Assembly: GCA_963575745.1 (NCBI GenBank)
Contig: CAUYUJ010004302.1
Coordinates: 465,743-529,742 of the forward strand
Reading direction: 5' to 3'
DNA from: Prorocentrum cordatum
Lineage: Eukaryota; Sar; Dinophyceae; Prorocentrales; Prorocentraceae
DNA length: 64,000 nucleotides
Shown: in pieces, positions 51,219 through 62,537 of the stretch
Layout: every line of letters starts with the position of its first letter
Numbering within the stretch: the first letter of the stretch is position 1
The notes under the pieces: model-generated
The model's input: the letters and a program-made list of their open reading frames with translations, nothing else
What the model was told of the DNA's origin: nothing
The model's database searches: none
Made by a program: the position numbers and the translations under genes

Positions 51219-54200
51219 CTACCCGTATCTGCACTGCCTTCCCTGCCCCTCTCCTTGCGAGAGTACGCAGCGCGGGCCTGCATGATGGCATACTTCACCT
51301 GCCAGGGGGCCTGAGAAGGAGGCCTGCTCCTCGGCAGACAGCACCTTGACCGCAACGTTGTTGCGAGGCATGTCATAATCCACGAATTGGAAGAGGGTGA
51401 GGTGGAGCGGGGACGAGGCCTCATCGGAGCGAGGGGAACGAGGGAGGAGAGGACTCGATTCAGACGGCGCCTGAGTTTGAGGCCCGCTTGCGTACAATGC
51501 CTGCTCTTCGGCAGAGATTACCCTGACCCTACTCGGGTCTCGGGGCATTTCATAATCAACGAAACGAAATTCGACGAGCTCGTCCTCCCGACTGAGTCCG
51601 AGCCAAGAGGGGGGATCAAGAGGGAGCGGAGAGAGAGGTGGGTGAGGCGACACCAGCCATGGGAGACCTATTGCTTCAGAGCCCCGAGCCTCACACGATG
51701 GGCCGTTCTCCTCTGGGTCTCCGCGGGCCGCCTCGATGGACTCACGAAGAGTGGGACGACGAAGAAGTGCCAACTGCTGTCGACCCCGAAGAGGGAGCTC
51801 ACCGCGAGCTGCGCGGCAGGGACGAGCTCCAGCGCCCTCCTGTACGAAGGCGGGGAGCTGTGCCGTGCCGCCATCAGCCGATAGTGGTGGTAGCAGGCGA
51901 TGAGAGCGGCAGGAGTCGGCCCCCCCAGTCCAAGTCGATGCCGAATATCACCTGGGAGATCTTCTCGAAGAGTGAGGGCGCCGAAGTGTAGGCACCGATG
52001 GCACTCCGTCAAATAATGTCGCATAGTGTCTGGGCCGCCACAACCATAGATACACCATGCCTCACGTTGCATACGTCGGTGAGTGATCCAACCCCCTAGG
52101 TACGACCTCACACATATGAAGGCCCAAGATGCGGGCATAATCTGCAATTGGCTGAGGACAGATGGCCAGCACACATCCTGAATACCAAAGTGCTTCTGCA
52201 CGCGGGCGGAGAGCAGCTCCAGAAGTCTGTCGGGGAAGACTGCACGCTGAAAGATGTCGGTGAAGGCCGCCTGCCACTTGGGTGCTCGGGAACATAGGAG
52301 TCCTTGTCCCTCAGCTGGCTCAGGGACGCGACGGGCGAGGCTCCATGGAAGCGGGCAAGGATTAGGCTCAGCTCGGAAGAACTCGATCACCTCTGCGGGG
52401 ACGGACGAGTCGCCGCCTTCCCATAGACTCAATGCCATTCGCCCTCCCTCTTTCAGCACCTGGGACGATGGGAAGCCCCTCGCCGCCTCTTCCAGGCGGC
52501 AAGCAAACGGTGGTGCCCTCCAAAAGCTCGGGGCCAAGACGTCACTGGCAGCCTGGGAGAACGTGCCATATTCCCAGAGGAGATCCCGATGTCGCTGTAG
52601 CTGCTCGCGCCATGTCGAACATGTGATCAGAGCTGCTCGAAGCCGTGCGGCAGCGGCAACGCAGAAGACAGAGCTGAACTTCGGGCCATTCACTGTACTT
52701 AGCGCGAAGCAGTCACCAGTCCGAAGCATACTAGCTGGTGTGCGCATGATGCGAGCCAGCAGATAGCGTTGCTGTTGCCCAACCCTCCACGGAAGGGGAA
52801 CCAGCTGGGCCACGTACGACAGCGTTGGAGCGGCTCTCTGACGATAAAGAGCGGCAGCCGTGGAGAGAGCCGCGCCCTGCGAGGAAATTGCCGTAGCGCG
52901 AGTGGCATGCTTGAGGACAGGAGTTGACCATTGACTCTCATCAGTGGCTCCAGGCCCAATCTGAAATCCAAGATACGTACACGCTGAAACAATCGCAAAG
53001 TCTGCCCAGGCGGGGCCGGCGCCCACAAGTTGGTGTCGAAGAAGGGTTCCGTGCTCAGGCATAGACGGGTCACGAAGAGGAATCACATTGCATTTGGCAG
53101 GCTTAAGTCGTAGCTGAGCAAACCTCGAAGCATGTCGGAATACTCGAGCCAAACGTGGATACGCTCTGTTGTGGAAGAGGACTGCCCCGAGATCATCCGC
53201 ACATGCACGAACCACCCCCAAGAGACGCCCACGTGCAACTAGACAGTGTTCTAAGTCCAGAAGGAACGGGTTGCTCGCGATCACATAGAGCGAACCACTC
53301 AGCGGACAGCCCTGTAGCACCCCAGAGTTCATGTGGTATAGGTACATCGGAGAGTCGCCGACGAAGTAGCATGGAGTGCAGTGGTAGAGGGAGCGAAGAG
53401 CGCGGACCAGAGGGGCAGGAATACGGAGTCGGGCGAGACATTGGAATAGCCACTCCTGGGATACCGACGGGAAGGCCTGGGCAAAGTCAAACGCGATCAA
53501 CGACGGTGCCTGGGAGGACGCAGTAGACATAATACTGGCTGACCGAGCGTAGAGGTCCAAATCGACAATATTATCCAGAAAATTTCGCCTCCGAATAAAG
53601 CCCCTTTGGGATGGAGCCCCGATCCTCTGCGTTACCCAGCTCATAGTCTGGTTCAGCACGCTGCACACCACTTTATTCGAGGAGTTCTTGAGCCCGAGCG
53701 GGCGGGTATCACCAGGGGCCCGAACAACACCACCATCGTCAGGATCATGGGAGGGGTCCTTGGGGTCCTGAGGGAGGAAGACGGCCAGCAACGCAGTGAA
53801 ATTGGAGGGCATGTAGTTCCCAAGAGCGATCCAGCGGAGAACTTCGAGAAGGACCCTCGACCCCGACCCACACCTCCAGGCCGCATAGTGAAGCCCATCG
53901 GGGCCAGGAGCGGACCAGTTCGCCTGTTTCAGCGCACGTTCCACATCTCGAAGGATGGGTGGGCGAACCTCTGAAAAGTCCTCTGAGCTGCTGAATCGGT
54001 CTATGTATCTCTTGGCGACGGCGGGGACGGAGTGGGTCTTGGAGAACACGGGGCCCCAATATGAGGCCAAAGCGTCCACCATCGGGGCTTGGGAGGTAGG
54101 TGCCTGTTCCGACGTCAGTGGGCCGCCCGCCAGCATCTCCGAAACCGAGACAATCTCATTCGACTTGACCGATGCTAAGTACTTACGCCGACACAACGGA

Positions 54201-55804
54201 TTCCATAACTGAGCAGACCTAATGATAGCACGACGACGCCCAGCTAGACGAAACCTGACCGTGCTCGACGACGACTGGTTGATCTCTGACTCGAGAGCTT
54301 TCTTTCTGGATTATGCTTCTTGCTGCTGCCACAAGCTATGGGGATCATGGAAGCCACCAGGATCAATGAAAGATACGGTCTCGCCATCCACACGTATGAG
54401 ACTCTGCGTCCAGGGATGCTGGAATAGGAGAACACGGGCAAGACGGGCATCGTTACGCCAGACACATCGCGCAACAGAACGAGAAATCATAGCCCGAGAG
54501 GTCAGCGATGATGGCGCGGCACGGCAGATGGCATTGCGTGCAAGAAGTCCAGCAGCTTGCCGGACAGCGGTAGCAGCAGCAAGCATGCGCGGCGGGTCGA
54601 AAGCGAGATCCTCAATGCCCACCTGGGATTCCATGTGGGAGACTAGCTGGGCGTAAATTTTGTCTTTGTACACCCAACGCGGGAGGGGCCTCTGTCGTTT
54701 CATTCTGGAGTGATCCCGCGGGCGCCAGACGACCTCCAGGGGCGAATGGTCAGAAATACCCCGATGGGCCAACTCATGGGGTTCATCACGGACTGATACT
54801 AGCTGAGCAGTTTGACACAAGAGCCATGGCGGTGAGGCGACAAAGAGACGATCGATTTTGGACTCGCATGCAGTCGAGGCGTGCCAGTGGGTCGGCGCCT
54901 CCGAGGCGAGCTCCGTCATCTCCCTGAAGATCTTGAGCCAGCTCGAGTCGCCAGGACGGGACGCCCGAGTAGAGCCAACCCGCAGGGTGGAGTCTCCCCG
55001 TTGGGCACCATCAGCCTGCGACGAAGCATGTGTGGCCTGCCTCCCCTGTGAAGCCCTCGTCGGCGCGGTGCAGGAGGAGGCTGCAATTGGTTGGGAGGAT
55101 GCAGGAGACGAAGCTGAAGAAGAGGACGGACTCGGAGAACATGGCCCAGAAGGTGGTGTGCAGGTGGCCGCTGTTGTCCTCGATGCAGCCGAACTCGGAG
55201 TGCATGTGGCCGTGGGGTGGTGACTTTGCAGGGCTGAATCCTGCCCCCCACGGCCTGACGAACATGGAGTACTGGTGTGATCCTCTCCCCGATGGTGCTC
55301 GATGGGCTTCGCAGGAATGTTGAAGTCGCCCGTGAGGATCACCGTGAACTTCATCGGTTCATCGCGCACTCGCCGAAGCTGAGATTTTATACATGCTTGG
55401 ATCTCCTTCAGACCAGCGGCGTCGATGGCAAAATTGTGCACGTTCCAGTGGTAGATGGTGAAGTCGACCACTGAATTATGGATAGTGACCAGAAGAACCC
55501 GACCAGCGACAAAGCTCTTACCCTTGGCTCGAACGCGCGGGTCCTTGGGAACGAGTGTGGCGACGCCTCCAGTCCGCGGCTTCTCGGACTCAGAAACGAA
55601 GCATGAATGCGAAGTACAGTGAATCCTCTGAAGAGCCTCTTCCATAGCGTATTCACCACCGTGGATCTCCTGTATCGCCACTACTTTTCCAGCACCCAAC
55701 AGTTTGCTCAGATAGCTGAGTTTCCTGCTCAAAATCGCTGGTCTGTAGTGTAACAGGGCCCCTGAATTCCAGGTCGTGAAAGCTAGAAATCCCACGCCAA
55801 ACAT
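51219..55804 (-). pseudogene. E2 ORF2: AP endonuclease - reverse transcriptase, with one in-frame stop and one frameshift
   Basis: ATG 55804. Endonuclease: VVAIQEIHGGEY, TGDFNIPAK (near 55305), SKIDRLF and RGISDHSPLEV, so the full catalytic set including S-D-H is kept. About 130 Ser/Pro/Ala-rich residues are inserted between GDFN and SKID. A TAA at 54311-54313 interrupts, and the same frame then continues into the RT: APGPDGLHYAAW, LIAFDFAQAFPSV (A, near 53490), GVLQGCPLSG (B) and CADDLG (C, near 53200). A C-H-C finger (CIYGCGGPDTMRHYLTEC) is near 52030. Near 51750 the protein-like reading moves to another frame that ends at 51219 and holds a duplicated module (FVDYEMPR ... ISAEEQA and FVDYDMPR ... 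LSAEEQA). Confidence 0.85.
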
Positions 55805-55808
55805 CTCG

Positions 55809-57197
55809 TTACCCACTCCACCGTACTTCACGTGTGTCGAAGACCTGGCGAACCAGCTCGTTGGCCTCCTCCCTGGACAAGCAATTGTCGGCCAGTGCAG
55901 AGAGGTTCCATTCCACTTTCGGCGTTCTGCTCGCAGGTAATGGGAGCACTCGTACCAGGGGCTCCCACTTTGCCATGAGTTGACCATTATCCTTGTCGAG
56001 GAAAGTGCGGGTGCCACGGTCAGCGAGACACCTCTGCAGCTTCTTGCATGCAATTTCTGTGGCGACCATCTTCTTGTTCTTATCCGCGGAAATATGGATC
56101 GGAACAGACTCAGTGCCCACGTCAACCTGGAATGCGCGCCATGAACCATTTGGCAGACGGAGCTGCTGCTGGGCCTGACTCCTTCTCGAAGAACGGGTAG
56201 CTTCCATGGGCCCTTGAAATGCGAGAGTGAATGATTTGGCGACATCATCTCCGTGAAGTTCCACTCCATCCCCGAGAGGGACATTCGCTTCGGAGAGCCA
56301 AGGAGCCACTGCCGCCGCGACAGCATTCTTAGCGACAGCCGATGATGCCCGCACTGTGAGGATGGTGAGATCCACATCCCTGTCCCGCTCTGGATTCGGA
56401 ACAACAGGAGGACGTGGCTTCGCCTTTGCGAGGTCCAGCTCTTTTTCCAAATGCGATAGACGATGAGCGAGGCCCGCCACGGTGCTGTCGAGAAGATCTG
56501 AACGCGCACGCTGTGCATGGACTTCCCCATCAACCCGTCGAAGCTGCTGATTGAAGCGCTCCTCATACTTTTCCATGAGCGGGACTGTGGCCGCGCTGAG
56601 CGCGGCAGGAAGCTGGGCCAGGATGGTCTCCATCGCCTTCTGTGTGAAGGCCTGCATGGCCTCCGCCTGAAAAGAGTCTGTAGATTGGGCAACACTGCTG
56701 CCCCCATCATGTGTTGTGGTTCCATTGGACATAGCTGCCGTAGCCCATGGATCAGGCGCTCGGCCTTCAGCGGGGGTGCCAGGAGTCGCCCACGGCCTCG
56801 AAGCTGGTGGAGTCGGCCAAGGGGACGGAGAGGGCGAGGCTTTCGCACCTCCAGCTGGGACATGCCCTTCATCGGCAGGGACGGGGGTAGCAATGCCGAA
56901 ATGCTGCGTGCCACAAGAGCTGTCGACGATGACGGGAGAAGCGCCACGGCCAGCACTGCGGGACCGCCGAGAGCCCTCCGCTGATGCGTCGCTGGCAGCG
57001 GGGAGGTATCGATCCCGCGTCCGAATGCGATCACGTTCACGGATGTCCAGAGCACCGTGAGAATCCCGAAGATCACGCAGCCGCTCCGATGGAGAAGGAG
57101 CACGTGGAGTGGAGGATGCAGAACGTGATGATGCCGTCGGCGCCCTTCGCTCCTCCTTCGCCTTGCGAGACTTCCGTTCATGACGACTGCCGCCCAT
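55809..57197 (-). CDS. E2 ORF1: coiled-coil, probably RNA-binding protein
   Basis: 462 aa from MGGSRHERKSRKAKEERR: a basic, Ser/Arg/Pro-rich N-terminal third, a heptad-like region (LAHRLSHLEKELDLAKAK, about residues 235-250), then a folded region. In that region LTILTVRAS and SFTLAFQGPMEATRS are spaced as the strands of an RRM-like domain. There is no zinc finger, unlike E1 and E3. The layout (coiled coil, RRM-like, C-terminal domain) resembles L1-type ORF1 proteins; this is inference from layout only. It ends four bases before the ORF2 ATG. An in-frame TTG four codons upstream is not preferred. Confidence 0.8.
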   Translation of the reverse strand: MGGSRHERKSRKAKEERRAPTASSRSASSTPRAPSPSERLRDLRDSHGALDIRERDRIRTRDRYLPAASDASAEGSRRSRSAGRGASPVIVDSSCGTQHFGIATPVPADEGHVPAGGAKASPSPSPWPTPPASRPWATPGTPAEGRAPDPWATAAMSNGTTTHDGGSSVAQSTDSFQAEAMQAFTQKAMETILAQLPAALSAATVPLMEKYEERFNQQLRRVDGEVHAQRARSDLLDSTVAGLAHRLSHLEKELDLAKAKPRPPVVPNPERDRDVDLTILTVRASSAVAKNAVAAAVAPWLSEANVPLGDGVELHGDDVAKSFTLAFQGPMEATRSSRRSQAQQQLRLPNGSWRAFQVDVGTESVPIHISADKNKKMVATEIACKKLQRCLADRGTRTFLDKDNGQLMAKWEPLVRVLPLPASRTPKVEWNLSALADNCLSREEANELVRQVFDTREVRWSG

Positions 57198-57272
57198 GGG
57201 CACCTTCAAGTACTAAGAGCGGCGGGACTCAAGACGGCAGCGCGGAGCTCCCCGCCCAGGTCCTGAGAGAGG

Positions 57273-57344
57273 GTGTCGGGCTGAACAGCCCTGGCACTGC
57301 CGCGGACTAGCGGTATCCACTTGTTCCCCTGCGGAACTTAACAT
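57273..57344 (-). promoter_or_regulatory. conserved 5' leader of E2 with two hairpins and a short upstream ORF
   Basis: The sense strand starts ATGTTAAGTTCCGCAGGGG, then AACAAGTGGATACCGCTAGT. It is about 88% identical by eye to the E1 leader. Hairpins are GTTCC...GGAAC (57323-57337) and GGGCTG-TT-CAGCCC (57278-57291). The ATG opens a 43-codon frame (MLSSAGEQVDTASPR...) that stops before ORF1. Confidence 0.8.
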
Positions 57345-57366
57345 CTTGAGCCAAAATGGCTACGGA
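57345..57366 (-). other. dinoflagellate spliced leader (DinoSL) sequence, complete, at the 5' end of E2
   Basis: The sense strand reads T, then CCGTAGCCATTTTGG, then CTCAAG, followed by ATG. Directly outside lies the target duplicate in (GGA)n. The first base may belong to either leader or repeat. Confidence 0.96.
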
Positions 57367-57412
57367 GGAGGAAGGAGGAGGAGGAGGAGGAGGAGGAGGA
57401 GGAGGAGGAGTG
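57367..57412. repeat. (GGA)n tract at the 5' side of LINE E2
   Basis: Starts with the 18-bp duplicate of 51168-51185. On the E2 sense strand it is (TCC)n immediately before the leader. Confidence 0.88.
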
Positions 57413-57740
57413 AAGAAGTGGACGTGGATACGTTTCGGGCTCACCTCAGCTTCTCCTCCTCCTCCTGGAGGGCCCCCCCCTCCTCTCCCTACTCGTCCTC
57501 CCCCTGGAGCCTCCCTCTTCTCTGCCCTCTTCTGTTCCCCTCCCTCCTCCCTCCCCAACGCCCCCCACCCTGCGGATACCTCAAAGGAAACCCCTCCCAC
57601 CCTCCCTCCTCCTCGAATCCTCTCCATCTCCCCCTCTCTCCGTTCGGAGAGGTAGCTCCTGGGAGGTCGTCAGAGCGATGTCGACGGCTATTGAGCCGCA
57701 TTGAGGGGCCATCGAACCGGATCAGGCCGGATCGAGCCCT
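57413..57740. other. pyrimidine-rich unique sequence, no gene seen
   Basis: TCCTCC and CCCTCC runs; no gene. Confidence 0.5.
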
Positions 57741-57744
57741 GGGG

Positions 57745-57745
<1 letters not shown>

Positions 57746-57806
<61 letters not shown>
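57746..57806. repeat. (TA)n microsatellite
   Basis: About 60 bp of TA with one AAATA interruption. It is directly followed by AGGCCCGACTGAG, which resembles the right end of family A. Confidence 0.95.
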
Positions 57807-57808
<2 letters not shown>

Positions 57809-57809
57809 C

Positions 57810-58455
57810 CCGACTGAGCGGGACCGGGCGGGATTCTGCCTGAGCGGGAGATCGGCCCCAGATCCAGCGGGCTGGAACAGATTGGGCCACTCGTCGACCA
57901 GAGGGACACACCCAGGCCGCCTGCACTCGCGCCTCGCGCCCCGCGAGGCGCGGCGCGCGGCTGCGATCTCCGCGCCCTCGTGCGCATGCGCCACCCCCTC
58001 CCCTGGGCGGGGCAGCCGTCCAGGCCACGCCGCGAGGCGCGCAGCGCGGATCCCTGCGCGCCCCCGGGAGGGACCCAGACGCACAGCAGCGCCGGTGCAG
58101 CACTCGACCCTCCACGGGAGCTGCACAGTGGAGGCCAGTCCACAAGAAACCCTCCACGGGAAGCCCAACTCATGAGACCCCAGGACGTGCACTCGCTCTT
58201 CGAGCGGGGACGGTCACGCCGTCCATGACAAGGCCATCGGAATCCGAGAAGCCCAGGGCACCCTGGAGGCAAGCAGGGCGTTTCTTGGCATGGGTATCCA
58301 CTGTATCCCAGCCTCAGCAGTGGCTCCCTTCTCCTGGAGGCCATGAGAGGTCCGCGGACGTCCCCGAAGGTCGGGCCTCCAGAGAGGACTGCAGCATCCA
58401 GGAGCCTCGGGGGGGCCTCAGTGGAGTCGAAGACGCACAAGCAACCACTGCCACG
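57810..58455. other. unique GC-rich sequence, no gene seen
   Basis: CGCGAGGCGCGGCGCGCG-type words near 57940 and 58030. No supported gene. Confidence 0.4.
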
Positions 58456-58462
58456 ATAGTCC

Positions 58463-58592
58463 CCTCCCCTCCTCCTCCTCCTCCTCCTCCTCCTCCTCCT
58501 TCTCCTCCTCCTCCCCCTTTCTCCTCCTCCTCCTCCTCCTCCTCCTCCTCCTCCTCCTCCTCCTCCTCCTGCTCCTCCTCCTCCCTCTCCTC
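58463..58592. repeat. (CTC)n microsatellite
   Basis: Pyrimidine strand on +. Confidence 0.95.
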
Positions 58593-58599
58593 CCAATTC

Positions 58600-58739
58600 C
58601 TGCCATCCCTGGGGGCGTTTCCCAGGCCCTGGGGTGTCGTCGTAAGCGGGCCGCAGCACGGGCAGCATATGCAGCAGGTGAGGCAGTGCGTGATGCCAGC
58701 CAAGATCAGGACGGCGAAGCCGTATCCAAACCTTGCCAT
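58600..58739 (-). other. possible exon or decayed fragment: membrane segment followed by Cys cluster
   Basis: From ATG 58739 the minus strand reads MARFGYGFAVLILAGITHC, then LTCCICCPCCGP, a hydrophobic helix ending in seven Cys. It then runs into the (GAG)n tract with no stop. A hydrophobic helix followed by a Cys cluster is also seen in the gene at 62538. It could be a gene fragment or chance. Confidence 0.2.
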
Positions 58740-58768
58740 GCGGTTACGCAGGAAACATATATACATAG

Positions 58769-58919
58769 GGGAACGAATAATGACATATACATTAAAGCAC
58801 GGAAGTCCGCGCGAATTTCTCCGATCGGCGATATATATATATATACACACACAGAGGGAAACGAATAATGACATATACATGGAAGCTCGGAAATCCGCGC
58901 GAATTTCTCCGATCGGCGC
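58769..58919. repeat. ~62-bp direct repeat separated by (TA)n(CA)n
   Basis: ACGAATAATGACATATACAT ... TCCGCGCGAATTTCTCCGAT at about 58773-58829 and 58861-58918, with few differences. Confidence 0.85.
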
Positions 58920-59003
58920 TGGACCCCCCTCCCTGGCGCGCGGGGCGCGCCCCGGGCGGCGCCGGAGAACCCGCCAGGGGGGTCCAGCGCGGACCTGAGA
59001 CAT
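58914..59003. repeat. foldback (family G), copy 2
   Basis: CGGCGCTGGACCCCCCTCCC pairs with CAGGGGGGTCCAGCGC. The inner part is GGCGCGCGGGGCGCGCC. Confidence 0.75.
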
Positions 59004-59052
59004 TCGCTCGGAATTCTGAGTTCTTATGTTTATGTCATTCTTCGTTCCCCGA

Positions 59053-59189
59053 ACACCACCACCGTGCCTGGCCAGGTCCATCCTTGGCCCGGCCCCAGGA
59101 CGGTGTATGGACCCTCCTGGCCTCGGCCAGGCGGGCATACACACCATGCCAAGGCCCAGGATTGCCCTGCCCAGGCACGGTGGTGGTGT
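59053..59189. repeat. nested foldback (family F), copy 2
   Basis: ACACCACCACCGTGCCTGGC faces CCAGGCACGGTGGTGGTGT. The inner TGGCCAGGTCCATCCTTGGC corresponds to TGGCCAGGCCCATCCTGAGC in copy 1. Confidence 0.8.
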
Positions 59190-59199
59190 GAGGATGCCG

Positions 59200-59800
59200 G
59201 CTGCGGATTGGTGTCTGATCCATGGGAACCTGCGTGACCTTCGGCGCTGTTCGATTTGGGCCCGATTTTGACCAGATTTGGAGCAAATGCAGAAACGAGG
59301 AATTCCTCATTCCCACATTTGTTTCAAATCCGAAAAACAAACGAAGAGGGGGAGGAACATCAGGACGGGCGAGGGCGAGCAGAAGGAAGGGCCAGATGCG
59401 GTCCAAATGCGGTCCAAGTGCAGGAGAAGCTGATTTCAAGGTCGCCGCCCAAGAATCCCATGAACAGACAGCGAATTGCCAGGACGGGGACTGAGATTAG
59501 AGTTAGAGAGTCCAGGGTTCGCTAGGCACTGGTTCTCCCCCGAAGCGACCGACACCCTCCCGAAATCTTGCCGAAGCCATCCAGAAAGCCTGGCAAAACC
59601 CTCCTGGGCCGCTTCCTGGAAGGTTTCAACAGGTTTTCGGCAACACTTTTGCGCGGAAAACAAGAATGCCTGGCGAAACCTGGACTCCATACGGCCAGGG
59701 TGTTGCCGCAAAACTTCCCTGGCCCAACGTCCTCAGCGCCTGGGCGGTGCTGCAGTCTCGGGCGCTCCCTTCTAAACAAGGAAATGCGACACCAGCACCA
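59200..59800. other. unique sequence, no gene seen
   Basis: No supported coding sequence. Confidence 0.4.
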
Positions 59801-59804
59801 CCAT

Positions 59805-59970
59805 GGCAAGGAGATGCGAGGAGCAAGGGGGGGTCTCCCTGGTGGTGTGGTCCCCCCCTCTCGCTCGAGACACCCCCAGCCTTCAGCTCGGGGAAGCATC
59901 GTGGATCTCCTCGCTGGAGGTGGCCCCCCCTGGTGGTGTTGGCGTCGCTTCTCCGTCCTCCGATTCCCTC
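59805..59970. repeat. dispersed repeat paired with 241-415
   Basis: GGGGGGTCTCCCTGGTGGTG start and GGTGGTGTTGGCGTCGCTTC end; see the entry for 1-563. Confidence 0.6.
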
Positions 59971-62080
59971 CGGGAGCTGTCCGAGAGCGTCAGGCGCCGG
60001 CGACGGCCCGCGGCGGTGGCCTCTCACGAAGCCCAGGGGACGCACTGGTCCGAGGCCACTCCTGCCGTCACCCGAGAGGTCGTGCGATTGGTTCGGGCCC
60101 TCTCTGCCCCCGTAGGCCTCCGGAGGCCTCCGGAGACATCCGAAGCACACGCAGCCGGGTTTTCCATGCGGAGCCGGCTTGGCACGCGCGAAGTGCGGGC
60201 AGCCCGGATGGGAATGACGATGCCACGGCGGGTGATGTCCCAAACTGGCAGGGACTGCTCTTCGGTCGACGACGTCCCCCAACGCAATGGACCACGTTCG
60301 CATGGAATCCAGCAACGAGCCCAGACCAAAAGAAACAAGGACCACTGCCAGCCATTATCATCCGTCTGATCGTCCACATATTTCTGGTGCTGCTGGCAGC
60401 TGCCCTGGCCCAAGGTGCCCCCACGATTTCCAGGGAGGCCCCCACGAGCTCCAGAGCTCCTCTCACGAGGCCCAAAGGGCCTCGGGGGCTCCACAATGCA
60501 GAGAGAAGTGAGAAGAATGGGCCAGAGGCACCTCCGACCAGGCCCCGAACATTACCCGACAGCCATCCCAACTCTCGGGGGTCACGCGCTCGGCGCTCGA
60601 TGCACGTGCGCGTGGCCGGCGTGCTCGACCAGACGAGGGCCGAACTCCACGACGTCAGGCGGCCTCCCCCTCCAAGGCCGGTCACGTCATGTGGACCGCT
60701 CCAGGAAGCCTGGACTCCGAAAGAAGATCACGGGAGCCTCCCGTGCCATCTTGCTGGCTATTGGCAAGCGGTGCGAAGAGGCGTTGCCAGTTCTGATCGA
60801 CGCCGACTCGGCGCTTTCCCATCGACGCCCAAGCGCTGGCGCACGCCAGTGCACTCAAGAGAGGGAGTTGCGAGGACACGCGAGGCCCCCCAGTGACGTC
60901 CCAGCGGAAACGTCGCTCCCGAAAAATTGTATCTCTTTGGTAAAACTCGGGGGCGGCCAGGAGGGGGGCGTCCAAGAGGGGGGGGCGCAAATCATGGCTG
61001 GCGGCATGTGCGCGGCCCAAGGGGAAGCCAGGGACGTAATGAAATCCGCCGACGGTGTCGGCGTGTGGACCCCCTGTCGGCGTGCGCTCAGTCAAACAAG
61101 CGCCAAGACGCGCCGAGAGGGCCCCAATAGGCCCAAGAAGAGGGCCACGAACAGACATTTCGAGCTTCCCGCCTCAAGAAGCTCCCGGAAGGCCAAGAGT
61201 CCCTCAAAGGGCCCGAAGAGGCCCCCAAGAGACCCCCAAGAGGCCCAACAGAGGCCCCAACAGGCCCGAAAACATCCAAGAGGCCTTTCAACAACAACCC
61301 CAGCACGGTGGCGGGAAGGGCCGCAGGCCACAAGGCTCTCTGTCTGTCTCTGCTACGACTCCCTCGGCCCACATGGGGAACATCTCCTTCGCCTTCGCCT
61401 GCTCCCTTCCATCTTACTCCCCCTCCTCCTCCTCCTTTTCCTCGTATTCGTCGTCGGTCTCTTCAGGGTCGGCGGCACCGGCCGTAAGGCCTTAGCAATA
61501 AGAAGAGGCGCCATGAAATCTGGGAAAGATCATGGCCCACACCATGATATCCCCTCCTCCCCTAGTCATCACCCCCCTCTCTGCCGCCCCCGATTAGCAT
61601 GGGGGAGACGGGCCCTGATCGAAACGGATCTTGGGCCCTACGGTCTTCCCCACAACCAGTTCATCATCCTGAATCGTTTTCTGACACTCCTCTAGCTCGT
61701 GGACGGCCAAAGACGGCGAAAATTCTCAGGACCCGTTTCGCTCAGGACCCATTCCCCCCGACTCGCCATCGCTCGGAACGTCAATTCGCCATGCACTTCT
61801 CCACTTCGTGTGTTTTTTTTTGCGCACAGCGATCCAATGTGCGCCTCGAGGGCCCTCGCCGAAAAAAAACACACTTCCGAGCAATGCCAAGCCCATAGCG
61901 ATCTGGGAGTGCAGCTCCTGCCTTCGCCTGCGTCCGCCGGGCGGTGCCGCCACCGCCGCTTGCCCCCGCCGGCCCCCGCCGATGCGTAAGACGGCGGGCC
62001 AAGCTCCCTCGACGGCCCGAAGGCGAAGCCCATCCCTGGAGCGCACCGCGCGCATCCCACTCCTTCGGGGACGCCCCTCT
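59971..62080. other. unique GC-rich sequence, no gene seen
   Basis: Includes a GAGGCCCCCAAGAG-type degenerate array at about 61090-61270. Open frames up to about 440 codons lack protein-like patterns and overlap on both strands. AAAAAAACACAC and GTGTTTTTTTTTG words at 61808 and 61863 form an inverted pair around a short segment. Confidence 0.4.
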
Positions 62081-62277
62081 CGCTGAGCGTCGCCGAATGG
62101 AGTATGGGGGAGGGGGGGAGGCTTCTTAGCAGGAGGCTGCTTCTTGTAGGGCGCCGGCCCCACACTTCTCAGACAAAGGCGCGCTCCTTCTGAGAAGCAG
62201 GGGTGCTTCTCAGAAGCCTTCTTCCCCCCCTCCCTCTGCCTGCCTCTGCGCGTGGACGAACTGGGCGTCGCTTAGTG
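62081..62277. repeat. family E foldback element, copy 3
   Basis: GGCTTCTTAGCAGGAGGCTG then GGGCGCCGGCC on the left; AGCAGGGGTGCTTCTCAGAA and CTCTGCGCGTGG on the right. Confidence 0.75.
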
Positions 62278-62537
62278 TGGTGGGGTAGACATGGGGGGGA
62301 CAAGAAAGATTTACTGTTCGGGCCCGAAGGGCGCCCTTGGGGGCCCTAAAAAGGCCCTCTTCACTTCAGGGGCCCCAAGGGACCTCTTTTCTGCAGCCCC
62401 CACGGCCCCCCCCATCGATCGCCCCCCCCCCAATACGCGATGCCCATTTTTCAGATCCTGATCATAATCAGGCCAGCCGAGATCCAGCTGGAAGCGCCGA
62501 TCCCCCAGCCGATCGACGGCCTCATCGGCCGCTCTCA

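Larger units (their letters stand above)
51186..57366 (-). mobile_element. LINE E2: non-LTR retrotransposon of a second family inserted in (GGA)n/(TCC)n
   Basis: About 6.2 kb. The 5' end is a complete spliced leader, followed by the same leader module as E1, then ORF1, a 4-nt gap, and ORF2 (endonuclease and RT, no RNase H recognised). The 3' end is short, non-poly(A), and reads GATGTGGGACTCCTTCAG near its terminus. Perfect target duplication, one in-frame stop and one frameshift in ORF2: a fairly recent insertion that is probably not autonomous as it stands. Confidence 0.92.

Noticed and set aside
54311-57181. Upstream two-fifths of the 956-codon frame as part of the E2 endonuclease ORF
   Set aside because: From 57181 to about 55805 it overlaps ORF1 in another frame and reads as low-complexity Arg/Ser/Pro. 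The endonuclease starts at ATG 55804.
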